64,000 nt of DNA. Source: JABDMH01 sp965223165 (GTDB lineage Bacteria; Bacteroidota; Bacteroidia; Chitinophagales; Saprospiraceae). A model generated the notes under the pieces. The model did not search any database. It was not told where the DNA came from and saw only the letters and a list, made by a program, of their open reading frames with translations. Made by a program: the position numbers and the translations under genes. The stretch covers positions 660,214-724,213 of the forward strand of contig CBDCVQ010000018.1 in the NCBI GenBank assembly GCA_965223165.1, read 5' to 3'. Positions 41,801-49,544 of the stretch are shown in pieces (within the stretch, counting starts at the first letter, position 1; each line of letters begins with the position of its first letter).

Positions 41801-42241
41801 GACCCATCCGCCACGGCAGAGATAGATGTCTAGCCAGCCGTCTCCATTGATGTCCACCATGGTGGCACCATTCTTCCAGCCGTCACCGCCCGCCACACCG
41901 GCAGTTTTGGTGATGTCCTCGAATCTGAAGCCTCCCTTGTTGAGGTATAGCTTATTGTCGACCTCGTTTCCCGTGAAGTAGATATCTACCAGCCCATCGT
42001 TGTTGACATCGCCCAGGTTGACGCCCCCGCCATCATAGATGGTGTTGAAGTTGTAGTACATCCGGTCCACGCGCTCCTCCACAATGTTGCGAAAGTCGAT
42101 ACCACTATGCGAAGGATCGATGTAGGTGAATGTCACGCCCGTGGATGGCGGCACGCTTGTGGATGACGGGGAGCAGGCCAGGGCCAGCAGAACGGTGCCA
42201 ACGCCAAGGAGGTGTACTGCCGTCCGGACCGTCCTGATCAT
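38900..42241 (-). CDS. FG-GAP/VCBS repeat lipoprotein with ASPIC/UnbV domain
   Basis: The open frame reaches 42583, but its first ~114 codons lie in repeat-array and leader sequence. The ATG at 42241 gives a typical lipoprotein signal with lipobox LALAC (Cys23), and a 1113-residue protein. At least twelve calcium-binding FG-GAP-type motifs are visible, for example DVNNDGLVDIYFTGN, DINGDGWLDIYL, DLDGNGFVDVYVAND, DVDGDGDLDLYVASG and DIDGDGDRDLIGGN, consistent with integrin-like beta-propellers. Residues about 520-585 (GFGAKISVQINEKTW, YLSTLPNRIHFGLG, VQWPDGRRN) match the ASPIC/UnbV domain. Such CRTAC1-like proteins are common in Bacteroidota and probably sit in the outer membrane facing outward; the ligand is unknown. 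It is unrelated to the giant genes on either side. No clear terminator was seen after it. Confidence 0.92.
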   Translation of the reverse strand: MIRTVRTAVHLLGVGTVLLALACSPSSTSVPPSTGVTFTYIDPSHSGIDFRNIVEERVDRMYYNFNTIYDGGGVNLGDVNNDGLVDIYFTGNEVDNKLYLNKGGFRFEDITKTAGVAGGDGWKNGATMVDINGDGWLDIYLCRGGWVQDAELRRNQLFVNQGDNTFVEEAANYGLDDRGYSFHACFFDYDNDNWLDVYVINHPQRTGIDIPDYIQGRERGSPYSKDRLYRNQGDGTYTDVTEAAGLSKNFGFGLSISTADLDGNGFVDVYVANDYTEPDYLWMNQGDGTFENRCQTSLSHISLFAMGTDIADVNGDGLEDILVTEMLPADYRRSKTSMASMDADRFYELVDKGFHHQYMHNTLQLNQGAGYFSEIAHMLGLHMSDWSWACYMEDLDNDGDRDIFISNGFRRDVYDKDSAKERQAYLRKHGGKIPDLEEFYALTPSTKTRNTFHQNEGNFVFSNVTEAWGSTMPTFSNGAAVGDLDNDGDLDVVVNNIEDLATLQRNDGPQTGRHYIDIQLVGPVGNRQGFGAKISVQINEKTWMHQVKNTRGYLSTLPNRIHFGLGEAAEVQQITVQWPDGRRNSVAREPANQRITIAHAEAEQDGLASDLSESPPLLEEVTGAIIPAFRHRENDHDDYQYQILLPHRLSRLGPFLSVGDINGDGWDDFFVGGAKGQAGRTYCQSEGGQFVLRQQPSLEQDRDFEDMGSAFFDVDGDGDLDLYVASGGTESLVNQPAYRDRLYLNDGAGRYTRSRGIPDIRISGSCVLPLDYDLDGDTDLFVGGRVLPELYPYPPPSLLLQNDGQGRLLEVGKQVLPNQALLGMVTSAVSDDVDGDGRPDLVLAGEWMPITVLINGGSRFEDRTSDYGLGETSGWWNTIFAVDIDGDGDRDLIGGNAGLNMKYQPSTASPLHVFGGDFDGNNSVDVLLGVEHDNRLLPVRGRECTAEQMPDVAQRFTTYAAFADATLEEVIGGPIAANQVHLQAQTFAHTLFIREQDAYEAAELPPEAQISSLHGIALIGGPGSRPALVMAGNSYHTENETTRLDAGLGMVLQYLDGDIEMLPPRELGTYMRYDVTDLKRVSLANGGRGVLVSSNDDLLRLCVTTRDEALGTK

Positions 42242-42369
42242 GGTGATTGAGTAACTGCCCCATTTCACCAGGTCCGACCGTAAGATCTCGATTCGACCGA
42301 CCCGAATGAAGCGATGAAATTGACAAGCCATCATCTTACGCCATTGGTCGGTTTTGAGGTGATCATTTT

Positions 42370-43197
42370 TGCCCGCCGAAAGGTAGTGAAATACCGGTGA
42401 TTGGCCTCCTGGCCCACGGATCACGGTAGGATCCGGTAGACGGTCGATGGTGATGGATCGTCGAGCTGGGGGTCGGCCGGTGGGCGGCAAAGATCGGCGA
42501 GCCGCCCATTGGATACAAAGACGGTGGACGGTGGACGGCAGACGGTGGACGGCCATACGAGCTCGCGATCCTTGGATCCGCATGACTCATAGATCTGCCT
42601 GGCCCAATTGCCGGCCACGAACTAGAGGTTCTTGATTGTGATTGAATCATTGTGATTTCTTTGGGCCAGTCGACGGTCGATGGTGATGGATCGTCGAGCT
42701 GCGGGTCGGCCGGTGGGTGGCAAAGATCGGCGAGCCGCCCATTGGATACCAGACGGTGGACGGTGGACGGTGGACGGTTGCACGAGCTCGCGATCCTTGG
42801 ATCAGCAAGCCCCACAAGGACCCGCCGAGCCCAATTGCTACCACGAACTAGAGGCTCTTGATTGTGATTGAATGATTGTGATAGGTGATTGTGATTTCAA
42901 CTACGACGGTGGACGGCTACACGAGCTCGCGATCTTCGGTCACTAGGCCCCCGTAGAATCTGCCGAGCCAATTGCTGGCACGAACTAGATGTTCTTGATT
43001 GTGAGATTGTCCTAGGTGCTTGCGATGTTGCCTCGAACCCACTAAACCCTAACCCTCCCCTTTTAAACTTGCCCTTCCCACCGCCAAGACGGACCCACCT
43101 CAACCCGTAACCACACCGGTGACCAAACTTGGCAAAGATGACTCCCCGGCGTTTCGACGAAGGAGGACGCAGGGGCCGGGGCAAGGGTAGCACCAAG
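42370..43197. repeat. Intergenic direct-repeat array 4 (short, degenerate)
   Basis: It contains three GGTGGACGG/GAGCTC-palindrome modules (near 42530-42570, 42750-42800 and 42900-42930), each followed by the AACTAGAGG...GATTGTGATTGA tail. It then has one diverged long-type segment (AACCCTAACCCTCCCC instead of the usual CTAACCCCTCC) and a single final unit with ACTCCCCGGC at 43141. The final unit meets the terminator of the gene at 43256 at the same point as in arrays 1-3. It is more degenerate than those arrays, so may be older or less active. Confidence 0.85.
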
Positions 43198-43231
43198 AAA
43201 AAGAGCCCCGAAGCATATACCCCCGAGGCTC
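43198..43231 (-). terminator. Rho-independent terminator of the giant gene at 43256
   Basis: The minus strand has GAGCCTCGG... pairing with ...CTTCGGGGCTC, then five T residues, about 25 bases after the stop. It belongs to the same terminator family as those after the genes at 8635, 16628 and 27178. Confidence 0.88.
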
Positions 43232-43255
43232 CTATTATTTGGTTCTGATCTCTTG

Positions 43256-46200
43256 CTAGTCGACCAGGATCATCTTCTTGGTGGCGGTAAAATCCCTGGC
43301 GTCCAAGCGATAGTAGAGGATCGCATGACCGGTCAGGTTACTCTTATGCAACTGCACCGTCTGATATCCTTTGGCATAGTCACCCTTGATCGAACGAAGG
43401 ACCCGTCCCGTCACGTCGTATACCGTCAATGTCGCCTCCATTGCCTCCGGCAAAACAAAACCAATCACCGTCTCTGTTTTGAATGGATTCGGCCGGTTTT
43501 GCTCCAGGAGATAGCCGCTAGGAGCAATACCTTGGCTTGCGGGCCGACCGCCGATGCCTGAAGGCGTGATATCTCCCTCACCTTGTCGATGGGCCTGCCC
43601 CACCACATCATGCATGTCGTTCACTTGGCCGACCGGACCTGGCTCGCCGCTAACTGTGTTCGCGCACCCCGAGAAATCACTCTGGACAATCAGCACCACA
43701 TCACAAAAGTCTACCGTACCACTTGGCCAGCTGATCACCCATAGACGAGCCATATGGCTACCAAAGTCATCGCAGAAAACCTCCAGGTAGCTAGTATCTT
43801 CTTCCCAGGTGTCGTCATCGATGCCGTCAATCAATTCCACTCGATATTCTACGGCCGTGTCTGTGCATGCCTCCGAGCTGCTGCTATTGAACTCTTCGGC
43901 CCAGACAATCGCGTGGGCACTATCCACTACCCCATCTTGGTCACTATCCCAGGGCGTCAAGCGGGCAGTCAAAGAGCTGATACAGACCGGGCTAGGTTTC
44001 TTAACCGAGACTACGTCAAAGAAGTACTCACAATAACTCTCGTTGGCACAGTCATCCTGAACCACTACCACTAATTTGTAGTTGCCATGCGGCAAATTGC
44101 TCGAGCTCATGCCGAATCCCTCGATGGTGTCCCCTTGGAGTTCACCGTGGCCACTATCGAATAGGGTGACATTGTCCGGATCCGAGATATCCTTCAAATC
44201 CCAATAGTATTTGATCAAGCCACAGGCATCCGTCGCGACGATCCCGGCTTCGAGATCAAAGTAACAGGCACCCACTTCGATGCTACCTCCGTCCTCGACC
44301 GGTCCCACAATCATGCAGGTCGGTGGGGTGGTATCCCGTACGATGATCTTTTGTACGCAAGTGTCGGTTACCAGTTCGTTGTTGCGCCACCACTGACCCT
44401 CCAAGGGCTCTCCGTAGCCACACCAGTCGGCAAAGTACCAGGTACGTAGGATCTTGTAGCAAGCCGCGTCGCCACCCACGATCTTAAAGACCTTGTCACT
44501 ATGCGCAATGCCCACAATGCGGCAGTCATCATCAAACTTGTAGGTGGCATAACCTGTGTTTTCGGGACCAGCCGCACCGACCACGTTGCCGTCGGGGCCG
44601 TACTCGATATCGCAGGTCACCACCTCGGTGTCATACGGCACGTCAAACATGTACTTATTGAGCTCGCATTCGTTACCGATCCAGATGCGCTGGTGGCGGT
44701 AGATCGTATCGACCGTGTGACGTAGACTATCTGCAATGCCATGTTCATTATAGAACTCGTCCGGACAACCTTGCCAGATCTTGAATTTTCTAAAGATGTA
44801 GCCTTGGCCGCAATGATCTATTTCACACCAGACATCTTGCTCACAGTACACATTCTCCTCACAGTTGACTACCACGATCCCTTTCTGGAAGTCCAGGGTG
44901 TCTTGGTAATAGGCGCACTTGGTGACCAGCGAGTCTACCCATAGGTAGCCTAGGTGGTCGTCATAGACTCGCACCTGATCGTAGTAGCTGGTGCATTTGC
45001 AAATGCTATCGTAGAAGGTGATATCGCAGTCAATCTCGGTGCCTTCGCTATCCACGTAATTGCCATAGGGATCTCGCCAGGCCTTGCAATAGCCCCCAAA
45101 GACGTCATCCAGCGCGTCGTATGCATCTTGCTCGCCTGCTTTGGCTTGCTCCACGATGTACTCCAGGCTCACCGGATGAATTTCGTCCGGATATGCATAG
45201 CGATCGTCCTTGTAGATGTTGCAGGTGATGTGCTCCTCGTCGACCACATCCTTGACGACCTCGACCGGTGTCTTGTCCTCGACCCAAACCTTCGTCCAGG
45301 CCGTCGCCCAGTTGCACCAGTAGTCCATCACTAGAATCTCCACGGTGACGGGACCACAGGCATCACTGCAATCGAAGGGAACCGCGTCGCTCCAGCCACC
45401 GCCGATGCCCGACCACTGGTCGAGCAGCTGATCTAGTTCGAATTCTGCGTACGTGCAAAACAAGCGTGTTTCGGATGCGCGACAATCCAAATTAAATTGG
45501 CCTTGACACTTCAACTTGTCACCGATGGTTGCTAAATCTCCTGAAAGGAAGTCCAGGAAATCAAAGTTAGGATCAGCAAAAGGATTAACCATGGCCTTCT
45601 TAAATAGCTTGCGGAAGGTGTGGTCATCTATATAGTCCGCACCGGCGCATGCCTGGGTGGCGTACTTGATCAGGTCATATTGCCAAGCATTGTAGATCCA
45701 GTCTCCACAATCTTCTCCGTCTTCACAAAGCCATTCGAGCTGTTTGGCATAGTGCGCTTCTACCTCATCGCAATGCTTCTCAGCTTCCAGATCCAGACAC
45801 CACAGCGTATCATGGCCATCCGTCCATACCGGAAAATAGGCAGATTCCAAGTCATCCTGCTCCGGATACGCACAATCGGCCCCTTCCTTGACATTGTAGC
45901 ACAAGTCAACACAGGCCTCCCGCCAATCTGCCCTTCGAGCCAGCAAGAGATTGACTTGGCAATTATCCCAACTACCCTCATCAAAGCTCTCTGCATCTAG
46001 CCACACTTTCTTGTCGCTTAGGCTGACGGTCACACCCTTGTCCACCACAGGCACGGGTCGCGTACGATCCTTAACCATCACATAGCAACTGTCCACTGCA
46101 TAGTTGTGACAGCTGTCGTAAGCTTCGTAAAAAATCCAGTAAGGAGCATCCCGGTGTGGTACGGAAAACTTGTGATCGGTCACATAACAACCAGAAGCCT

Positions 46201-48352
46201 CGTCGTAGCTCATCAGGGCCGTACCAATACCCTCCATCCGGGCCTTCACGATCTTTATGCCACTCCAATCTTCTCCCACAAGAGCTGGTGGAACGTGTAC
46301 TTTGGCTTCACAGCTGTGATTGTCGGTCAGAGAAACCTCGCCCCCGCTCAGCAAGAAGAACGAAGGCACATCGATCAGCGTCGAAACGCTAAATTCGAAT
46401 CGAATCACATCACCTGCTCGCAGCGCCACTCGCTCCCTTCCCCATTGAGCTCTCGCCACCAGATCTGCCAAGCGAGTGGGTATGCAGGCAGGCAGACAGA
46501 TAGGTGCATCCGCACGCTCTCTAATGATGGTACCCACCTCCACGATTTCTGTCCTGGCCATAGGCCTTCCCTTTAGTAGCGGGCGGAAGGTCTCCGTACG
46601 CTCCACCAGTGGAGTTGGATCGGAGTTCTCAGCCAAATCGGCAGCCAAAATTGCTTCTCTTGGTATCACCCGATAACCTCCGTATCCTCCAAGGAAACCT
46701 CCTAGGTCATCAATATTGAAGTCCCAGTTAAACTCAAAGAAGCCATCGCGCGTGGCTATCAGATCTGGCGACGTGTAACTAAGCATTTGTTGATTGCCGG
46801 TATTTTCAGATTCTGCCATCACTCCCTCTTCGCTCAACAAGAGCACCTCTCGATCGTCCGCGGGAAATCGCGGTCGCAGTAAATCGCCAAAAAACTTGTT
46901 GCCCTTGCAGAAGATCTCTGGAGGCACCGTGTCAAGATTGGTCAACCAGAATTCGCACACCCAGTATCCCGGTGCAATCTCCTGGAGGACATTTGGGGGG
47001 CTATTTGGCACGTCACAGTCAGGTGTATTGATGACGCCTTCGCACTCCTGCTTGATCTCCAATCGAATCTTATAGTTGTCTTCACAGTCGCTGATAAAAG
47101 GGGTCACATCCAAGTGCAAGCGAATGCCACATTTCGAATCGAACTCGGCCAGTTTTATCTCGTCTGGTCCGTCGAGGCGACCGTTCGTATCCAGGTCATT
47201 GAATTTTAGGAAATAGAGGGTGTCACAGAAGTATCCGTCAAGATCGACATCATTGTTGAATGCGTCCGTCGGATCTTCCTGGATGAGCCAATGCGGACCG
47301 AAGTAATAATATCCATCTCCGGCCTCTTCCTTGCCCTGCAAGCAGACGACCGTATCCCGCTCCTGGCAGTAGAAGGCCTGATCCTCAATGAGTGGCAATC
47401 TGAACACATAGATCGTGTCCAGCACACTGCTCCTACGGCCCTGCTTGTCATAAGCCTCAAACTCTCGATAGATGATCTTTGCGGTGTCCTGTATGCCGGG
47501 ATCGCATTCAAATACCTCAATCCAATCGCCGGCATGTTTGGGGGTAACAAAGCCTTCACATGGAATATAGGCTACTGGATACCCAAATGTCTTGGTATAG
47601 GCATCCAGATCTTGCAGTCGCTCGTCAAAACACCAGAGCCGGGCAGATCTGCCGGTCATCAAAGGTCCGTTTCCTTGCTTAATAGTTAGATAGCACCAGC
47701 AACTCGCACCGGCGGCATTGGTCACCGTGGCCTTGAGTGTCTGACCAATGTAGGCGCAGGCCAAGAAGCTGATATGGCTGCTGCGGAGCAGGTTCTGCTG
47801 TTGGTGCACCAGGGCTCCGGACTGCGTCTCGATGACTATGCTGTATAGATCTGAGCAGTTGGCACCCACGACGATCTCGCCCAGTTGAAAGTCCACCAAG
47901 TCGACCGGGCTGATCGCTAGATTTATATCTCGACAGTTGAGAGTAGCCGCTGTATCTGAATCCACCACCGTAACGGAGACCCCCGTACTGTCGCTGTTGC
48001 CATAGGTGTCGGTAGCAATTACATAGACCATTTGGGTAGTGCCCACTCCGCCAATGTCCGTGCCTGATGGTGGATTTTGAGTTAGCACGGGCATGGGGTC
48101 GCAGTTATCCGTCGCCATCGTAGAATCTCGATAATCTGGCAGGATGCCCTGGCATTGGTCATTGGTCATGATGGTGTCGTCCGCGATCGCCGTTAGCATG
48201 GGCGGTGTATCATCACGGCGATACAGCTCAAGGGTGCAGCTGGCCATATATCCATATTGGCGTCGATCACCGTGATCGTGATCATGGTAGTCCCCACTCC
48301 TGACAAAACCGTTCCAGGCGCAGGGATCTGGGTCGTATCTACATAGGTGCAT
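43256..48352 (-). CDS. Giant Cys-rich core and T9SS export part of a frameshifted M43 protease fusion
   Basis: The frame holds 1698 codons, but the first ~35 are probably not translated as such. Meaningful sequence begins near MASCTLELYRRDDTPP, the second half of an HYR domain whose first half lies in another frame in the ORF at 48193-49350. A complete HYR domain follows (DQCQGILPDYRDS, GVGTTQMVYVIATD), then the shared core from about NCRDINLAISPVDLV. The first variable site, after LTNLDTVPPEIFC, holds about 200 residues seen only here. The second, before GGGWSDAVPF (DPNFDFLDFLSGDL... to AEFELDQLL), is also unique. The last ~717 residues are the export block ending in a T9SS type A domain (NRPNPFKTETVIGF, ATKKMILVD). 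It is the most diverged complete copy of that block. Joined to the upstream ORF the product would have about 2030 residues, normal for the family. Confidence 0.85.
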   Translation of the reverse strand: MHLCRYDPDPCAWNGFVRSGDYHDHDHGDRRQYGYMASCTLELYRRDDTPPMLTAIADDTIMTNDQCQGILPDYRDSTMATDNCDPMPVLTQNPPSGTDIGGVGTTQMVYVIATDTYGNSDSTGVSVTVVDSDTAATLNCRDINLAISPVDLVDFQLGEIVVGANCSDLYSIVIETQSGALVHQQQNLLRSSHISFLACAYIGQTLKATVTNAAGASCWCYLTIKQGNGPLMTGRSARLWCFDERLQDLDAYTKTFGYPVAYIPCEGFVTPKHAGDWIEVFECDPGIQDTAKIIYREFEAYDKQGRRSSVLDTIYVFRLPLIEDQAFYCQERDTVVCLQGKEEAGDGYYYFGPHWLIQEDPTDAFNNDVDLDGYFCDTLYFLKFNDLDTNGRLDGPDEIKLAEFDSKCGIRLHLDVTPFISDCEDNYKIRLEIKQECEGVINTPDCDVPNSPPNVLQEIAPGYWVCEFWLTNLDTVPPEIFCKGNKFFGDLLRPRFPADDREVLLLSEEGVMAESENTGNQQMLSYTSPDLIATRDGFFEFNWDFNIDDLGGFLGGYGGYRVIPREAILAADLAENSDPTPLVERTETFRPLLKGRPMARTEIVEVGTIIRERADAPICLPACIPTRLADLVARAQWGRERVALRAGDVIRFEFSVSTLIDVPSFFLLSGGEVSLTDNHSCEAKVHVPPALVGEDWSGIKIVKARMEGIGTALMSYDEASGCYVTDHKFSVPHRDAPYWIFYEAYDSCHNYAVDSCYVMVKDRTRPVPVVDKGVTVSLSDKKVWLDAESFDEGSWDNCQVNLLLARRADWREACVDLCYNVKEGADCAYPEQDDLESAYFPVWTDGHDTLWCLDLEAEKHCDEVEAHYAKQLEWLCEDGEDCGDWIYNAWQYDLIKYATQACAGADYIDDHTFRKLFKKAMVNPFADPNFDFLDFLSGDLATIGDKLKCQGQFNLDCRASETRLFCTYAEFELDQLLDQWSGIGGGWSDAVPFDCSDACGPVTVEILVMDYWCNWATAWTKVWVEDKTPVEVVKDVVDEEHITCNIYKDDRYAYPDEIHPVSLEYIVEQAKAGEQDAYDALDDVFGGYCKAWRDPYGNYVDSEGTEIDCDITFYDSICKCTSYYDQVRVYDDHLGYLWVDSLVTKCAYYQDTLDFQKGIVVVNCEENVYCEQDVWCEIDHCGQGYIFRKFKIWQGCPDEFYNEHGIADSLRHTVDTIYRHQRIWIGNECELNKYMFDVPYDTEVVTCDIEYGPDGNVVGAAGPENTGYATYKFDDDCRIVGIAHSDKVFKIVGGDAACYKILRTWYFADWCGYGEPLEGQWWRNNELVTDTCVQKIIVRDTTPPTCMIVGPVEDGGSIEVGACYFDLEAGIVATDACGLIKYYWDLKDISDPDNVTLFDSGHGELQGDTIEGFGMSSSNLPHGNYKLVVVVQDDCANESYCEYFFDVVSVKKPSPVCISSLTARLTPWDSDQDGVVDSAHAIVWAEEFNSSSSEACTDTAVEYRVELIDGIDDDTWEEDTSYLEVFCDDFGSHMARLWVISWPSGTVDFCDVVLIVQSDFSGCANTVSGEPGPVGQVNDMHDVVGQAHRQGEGDITPSGIGGRPASQGIAPSGYLLEQNRPNPFKTETVIGFVLPEAMEATLTVYDVTGRVLRSIKGDYAKGYQTVQLHKSNLTGHAILYYRLDARDFTATKKMILVD

Positions 48353-49350
48353 GATGCATTGGCAGTGATCATCGGGCGATAATCTGGCACGACCAGCTCG
48401 CAGGAAGCATCCAGACTTATCGTGTCATTCTCGGGGCAATTGATCGGGCTGATGTAAGCTCTGGTCGTATTCGCCGTGTAAGTAATCTTGGCTAGTTGCT
48501 CCGCCGTAAATGTTGTGCGACAAGCCTTGGTCGAGTAAGACATCAGGTTAATCGTACTGGGTGTATACATGTCACCATTGGCATCTACCCCCATGCCGGT
48601 ATAGTTACACATGGCATCGACCAACCCACTGAGGTTTGGATCGGCTGGCGTACTACACATTTTGTCCCCTGCCGTCATGCAATTCATGCCATTCACCAAC
48701 TCCGCACCAAAGGAGGTCTCGTGGGTGTGAAACAGGTCAAAATAATGCCCCAATTCGTGAGACATCGTGCTACTGTTGGTGGCACAACTGTTTACTACCA
48801 GTGCATAGTCGTTGCCGGTGGTGAACACACTGCTTGAGTAGTATGCCCAGCCACAGGCTGCATTCATGAAGTCATCCTCAGCAGAGTTGACCAAATAGAT
48901 GTTGACCACGTTGGGTATGTTGTAGGTCATGGCCATGGCATCGCTTTCGTCGTCACCCACGATATCAGACAGCTCGGTGCTGTTGATGACATTGGCCGCA
49001 TCACAGGCTACGAAGACGAGGCCGGCGGCTTGAAAGTGCGTGTTTACCACAGCCAACTCGGTCAGTAGATCTGCCTCCATGATGCCGCCCATACCATTGT
49101 CCAAGGTCACGATGTGAAATTGCACCGGGATAATGCGTAGTCCGGCCAGCAAGGGTATAGGACCGCCCGGGTTGTATTGATTCTGAAATGCCACATGCCG
49201 GGCCACGAGCGAGTCCACCTCGGGCGGGGACGGCAGGATGGTTTGACAGAACATCTCCGGTGACTGCGCTTGCACACTGCGGCCAGCACTGATGAGGAGG
49301 AAGAGAAATAGCATTTGAGTGATGGTCTTAAGAAGGGTCCTTTGATTCAC
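48193..49350 (-). CDS. M43-like zinc metalloprotease, N-terminal part of frameshifted giant protein
   Basis: 385 residues. A GTG start at 49350 gives the signal peptide MNQRTLLKTITQMLFLF... to SVQAQ. The zinc site HELGHYFDLFH lies near residue 197 (HExxHxxDxxH; most M43 proteases have Gly at the Asp position). A metzincin-type Met-turn follows as NLMSY. Cys pairs around NGMNCMTAGDKMC and DAMCNYTG are also typical of the M43 (cytophagalysin/pappalysin) family. The tail after residue ~310 is the first half of an HYR domain (CPENDTISLDASCEL, TITVIDAN), after which the frame runs out into unrelated residues. The continuation (GYMASCTLELYRRDDTPP) lies in another frame, so this is very likely the protease part of one fusion with the ORF at 43256. 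Expected activity is extracellular proteolysis; whether it is still exported by T9SS depends on the frameshift being real. Confidence 0.85.
   Translation of the reverse strand: MNQRTLLKTITQMLFLFLLISAGRSVQAQSPEMFCQTILPSPPEVDSLVARHVAFQNQYNPGGPIPLLAGLRIIPVQFHIVTLDNGMGGIMEADLLTELAVVNTHFQAAGLVFVACDAANVINSTELSDIVGDDESDAMAMTYNIPNVVNIYLVNSAEDDFMNAACGWAYYSSSVFTTGNDYALVVNSCATNSSTMSHELGHYFDLFHTHETSFGAELVNGMNCMTAGDKMCSTPADPNLSGLVDAMCNYTGMGVDANGDMYTPSTINLMSYSTKACRTTFTAEQLAKITYTANTTRAYISPINCPENDTISLDASCELVVPDYRPMITANASCTYVDTTQIPAPGTVLSGVGTTMITITVIDANMDIWPAAPLSCIAVMIHRPC
48241..48262 (-). other. Frameshift junction inside an HYR domain
   Basis: On the minus strand the frame encoding ...TITVIDAN must shift to reach ...GYMASCTLELYRRDD, restoring the usual HYR ending (DANGN-x-ASC-x). 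The two bases AT sit between the AAT codon and GGA, so loss of one base, or gain of two, explains it. The local sequence (AATATGGATATATGG) has no classical slippery heptamer. It may be a sequencing error, a real mutation, or a phase-type switch. Confidence 0.75.
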
Positions 49351-49544
49351 GAGGTTAAAGTTTTACAAGGTTAACGAACTGCCACCCCACGGTCAGAATC
49401 TGCCCGCTCACCTGCCTGAGGAGTGGGAAAGGGAAGGGCATATTGAAGGTAAGAAAACAATTCCTTCTCTACTCCAAACAAGGACGTCTTTTTAATTGTT
49501 AATCAATTGATTACATAATTGTTTTTGTTAATATGAAGCCGGGT
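49351..49544. other. Unique leader region of the M43-giant fusion gene
   Basis: AT-rich, non-repetitive sequence upstream of the GTG at 49350. It should contain the minus-strand promoter. No exact TAnnTTTG element was recognised. Confidence 0.35.

Noticed and set aside
42242..42583. N-terminal extension of the FG-GAP lipoprotein
   Set aside because: The extra ~114 codons come from array modules and leader; the ATG at 42241 gives a proper lipoprotein signal.
48241..48262. Programmed ribosomal frameshift in the M43 fusion
   Set aside because: No slippery heptamer or clear downstream structure was seen; a mutation or sequencing error is simpler.
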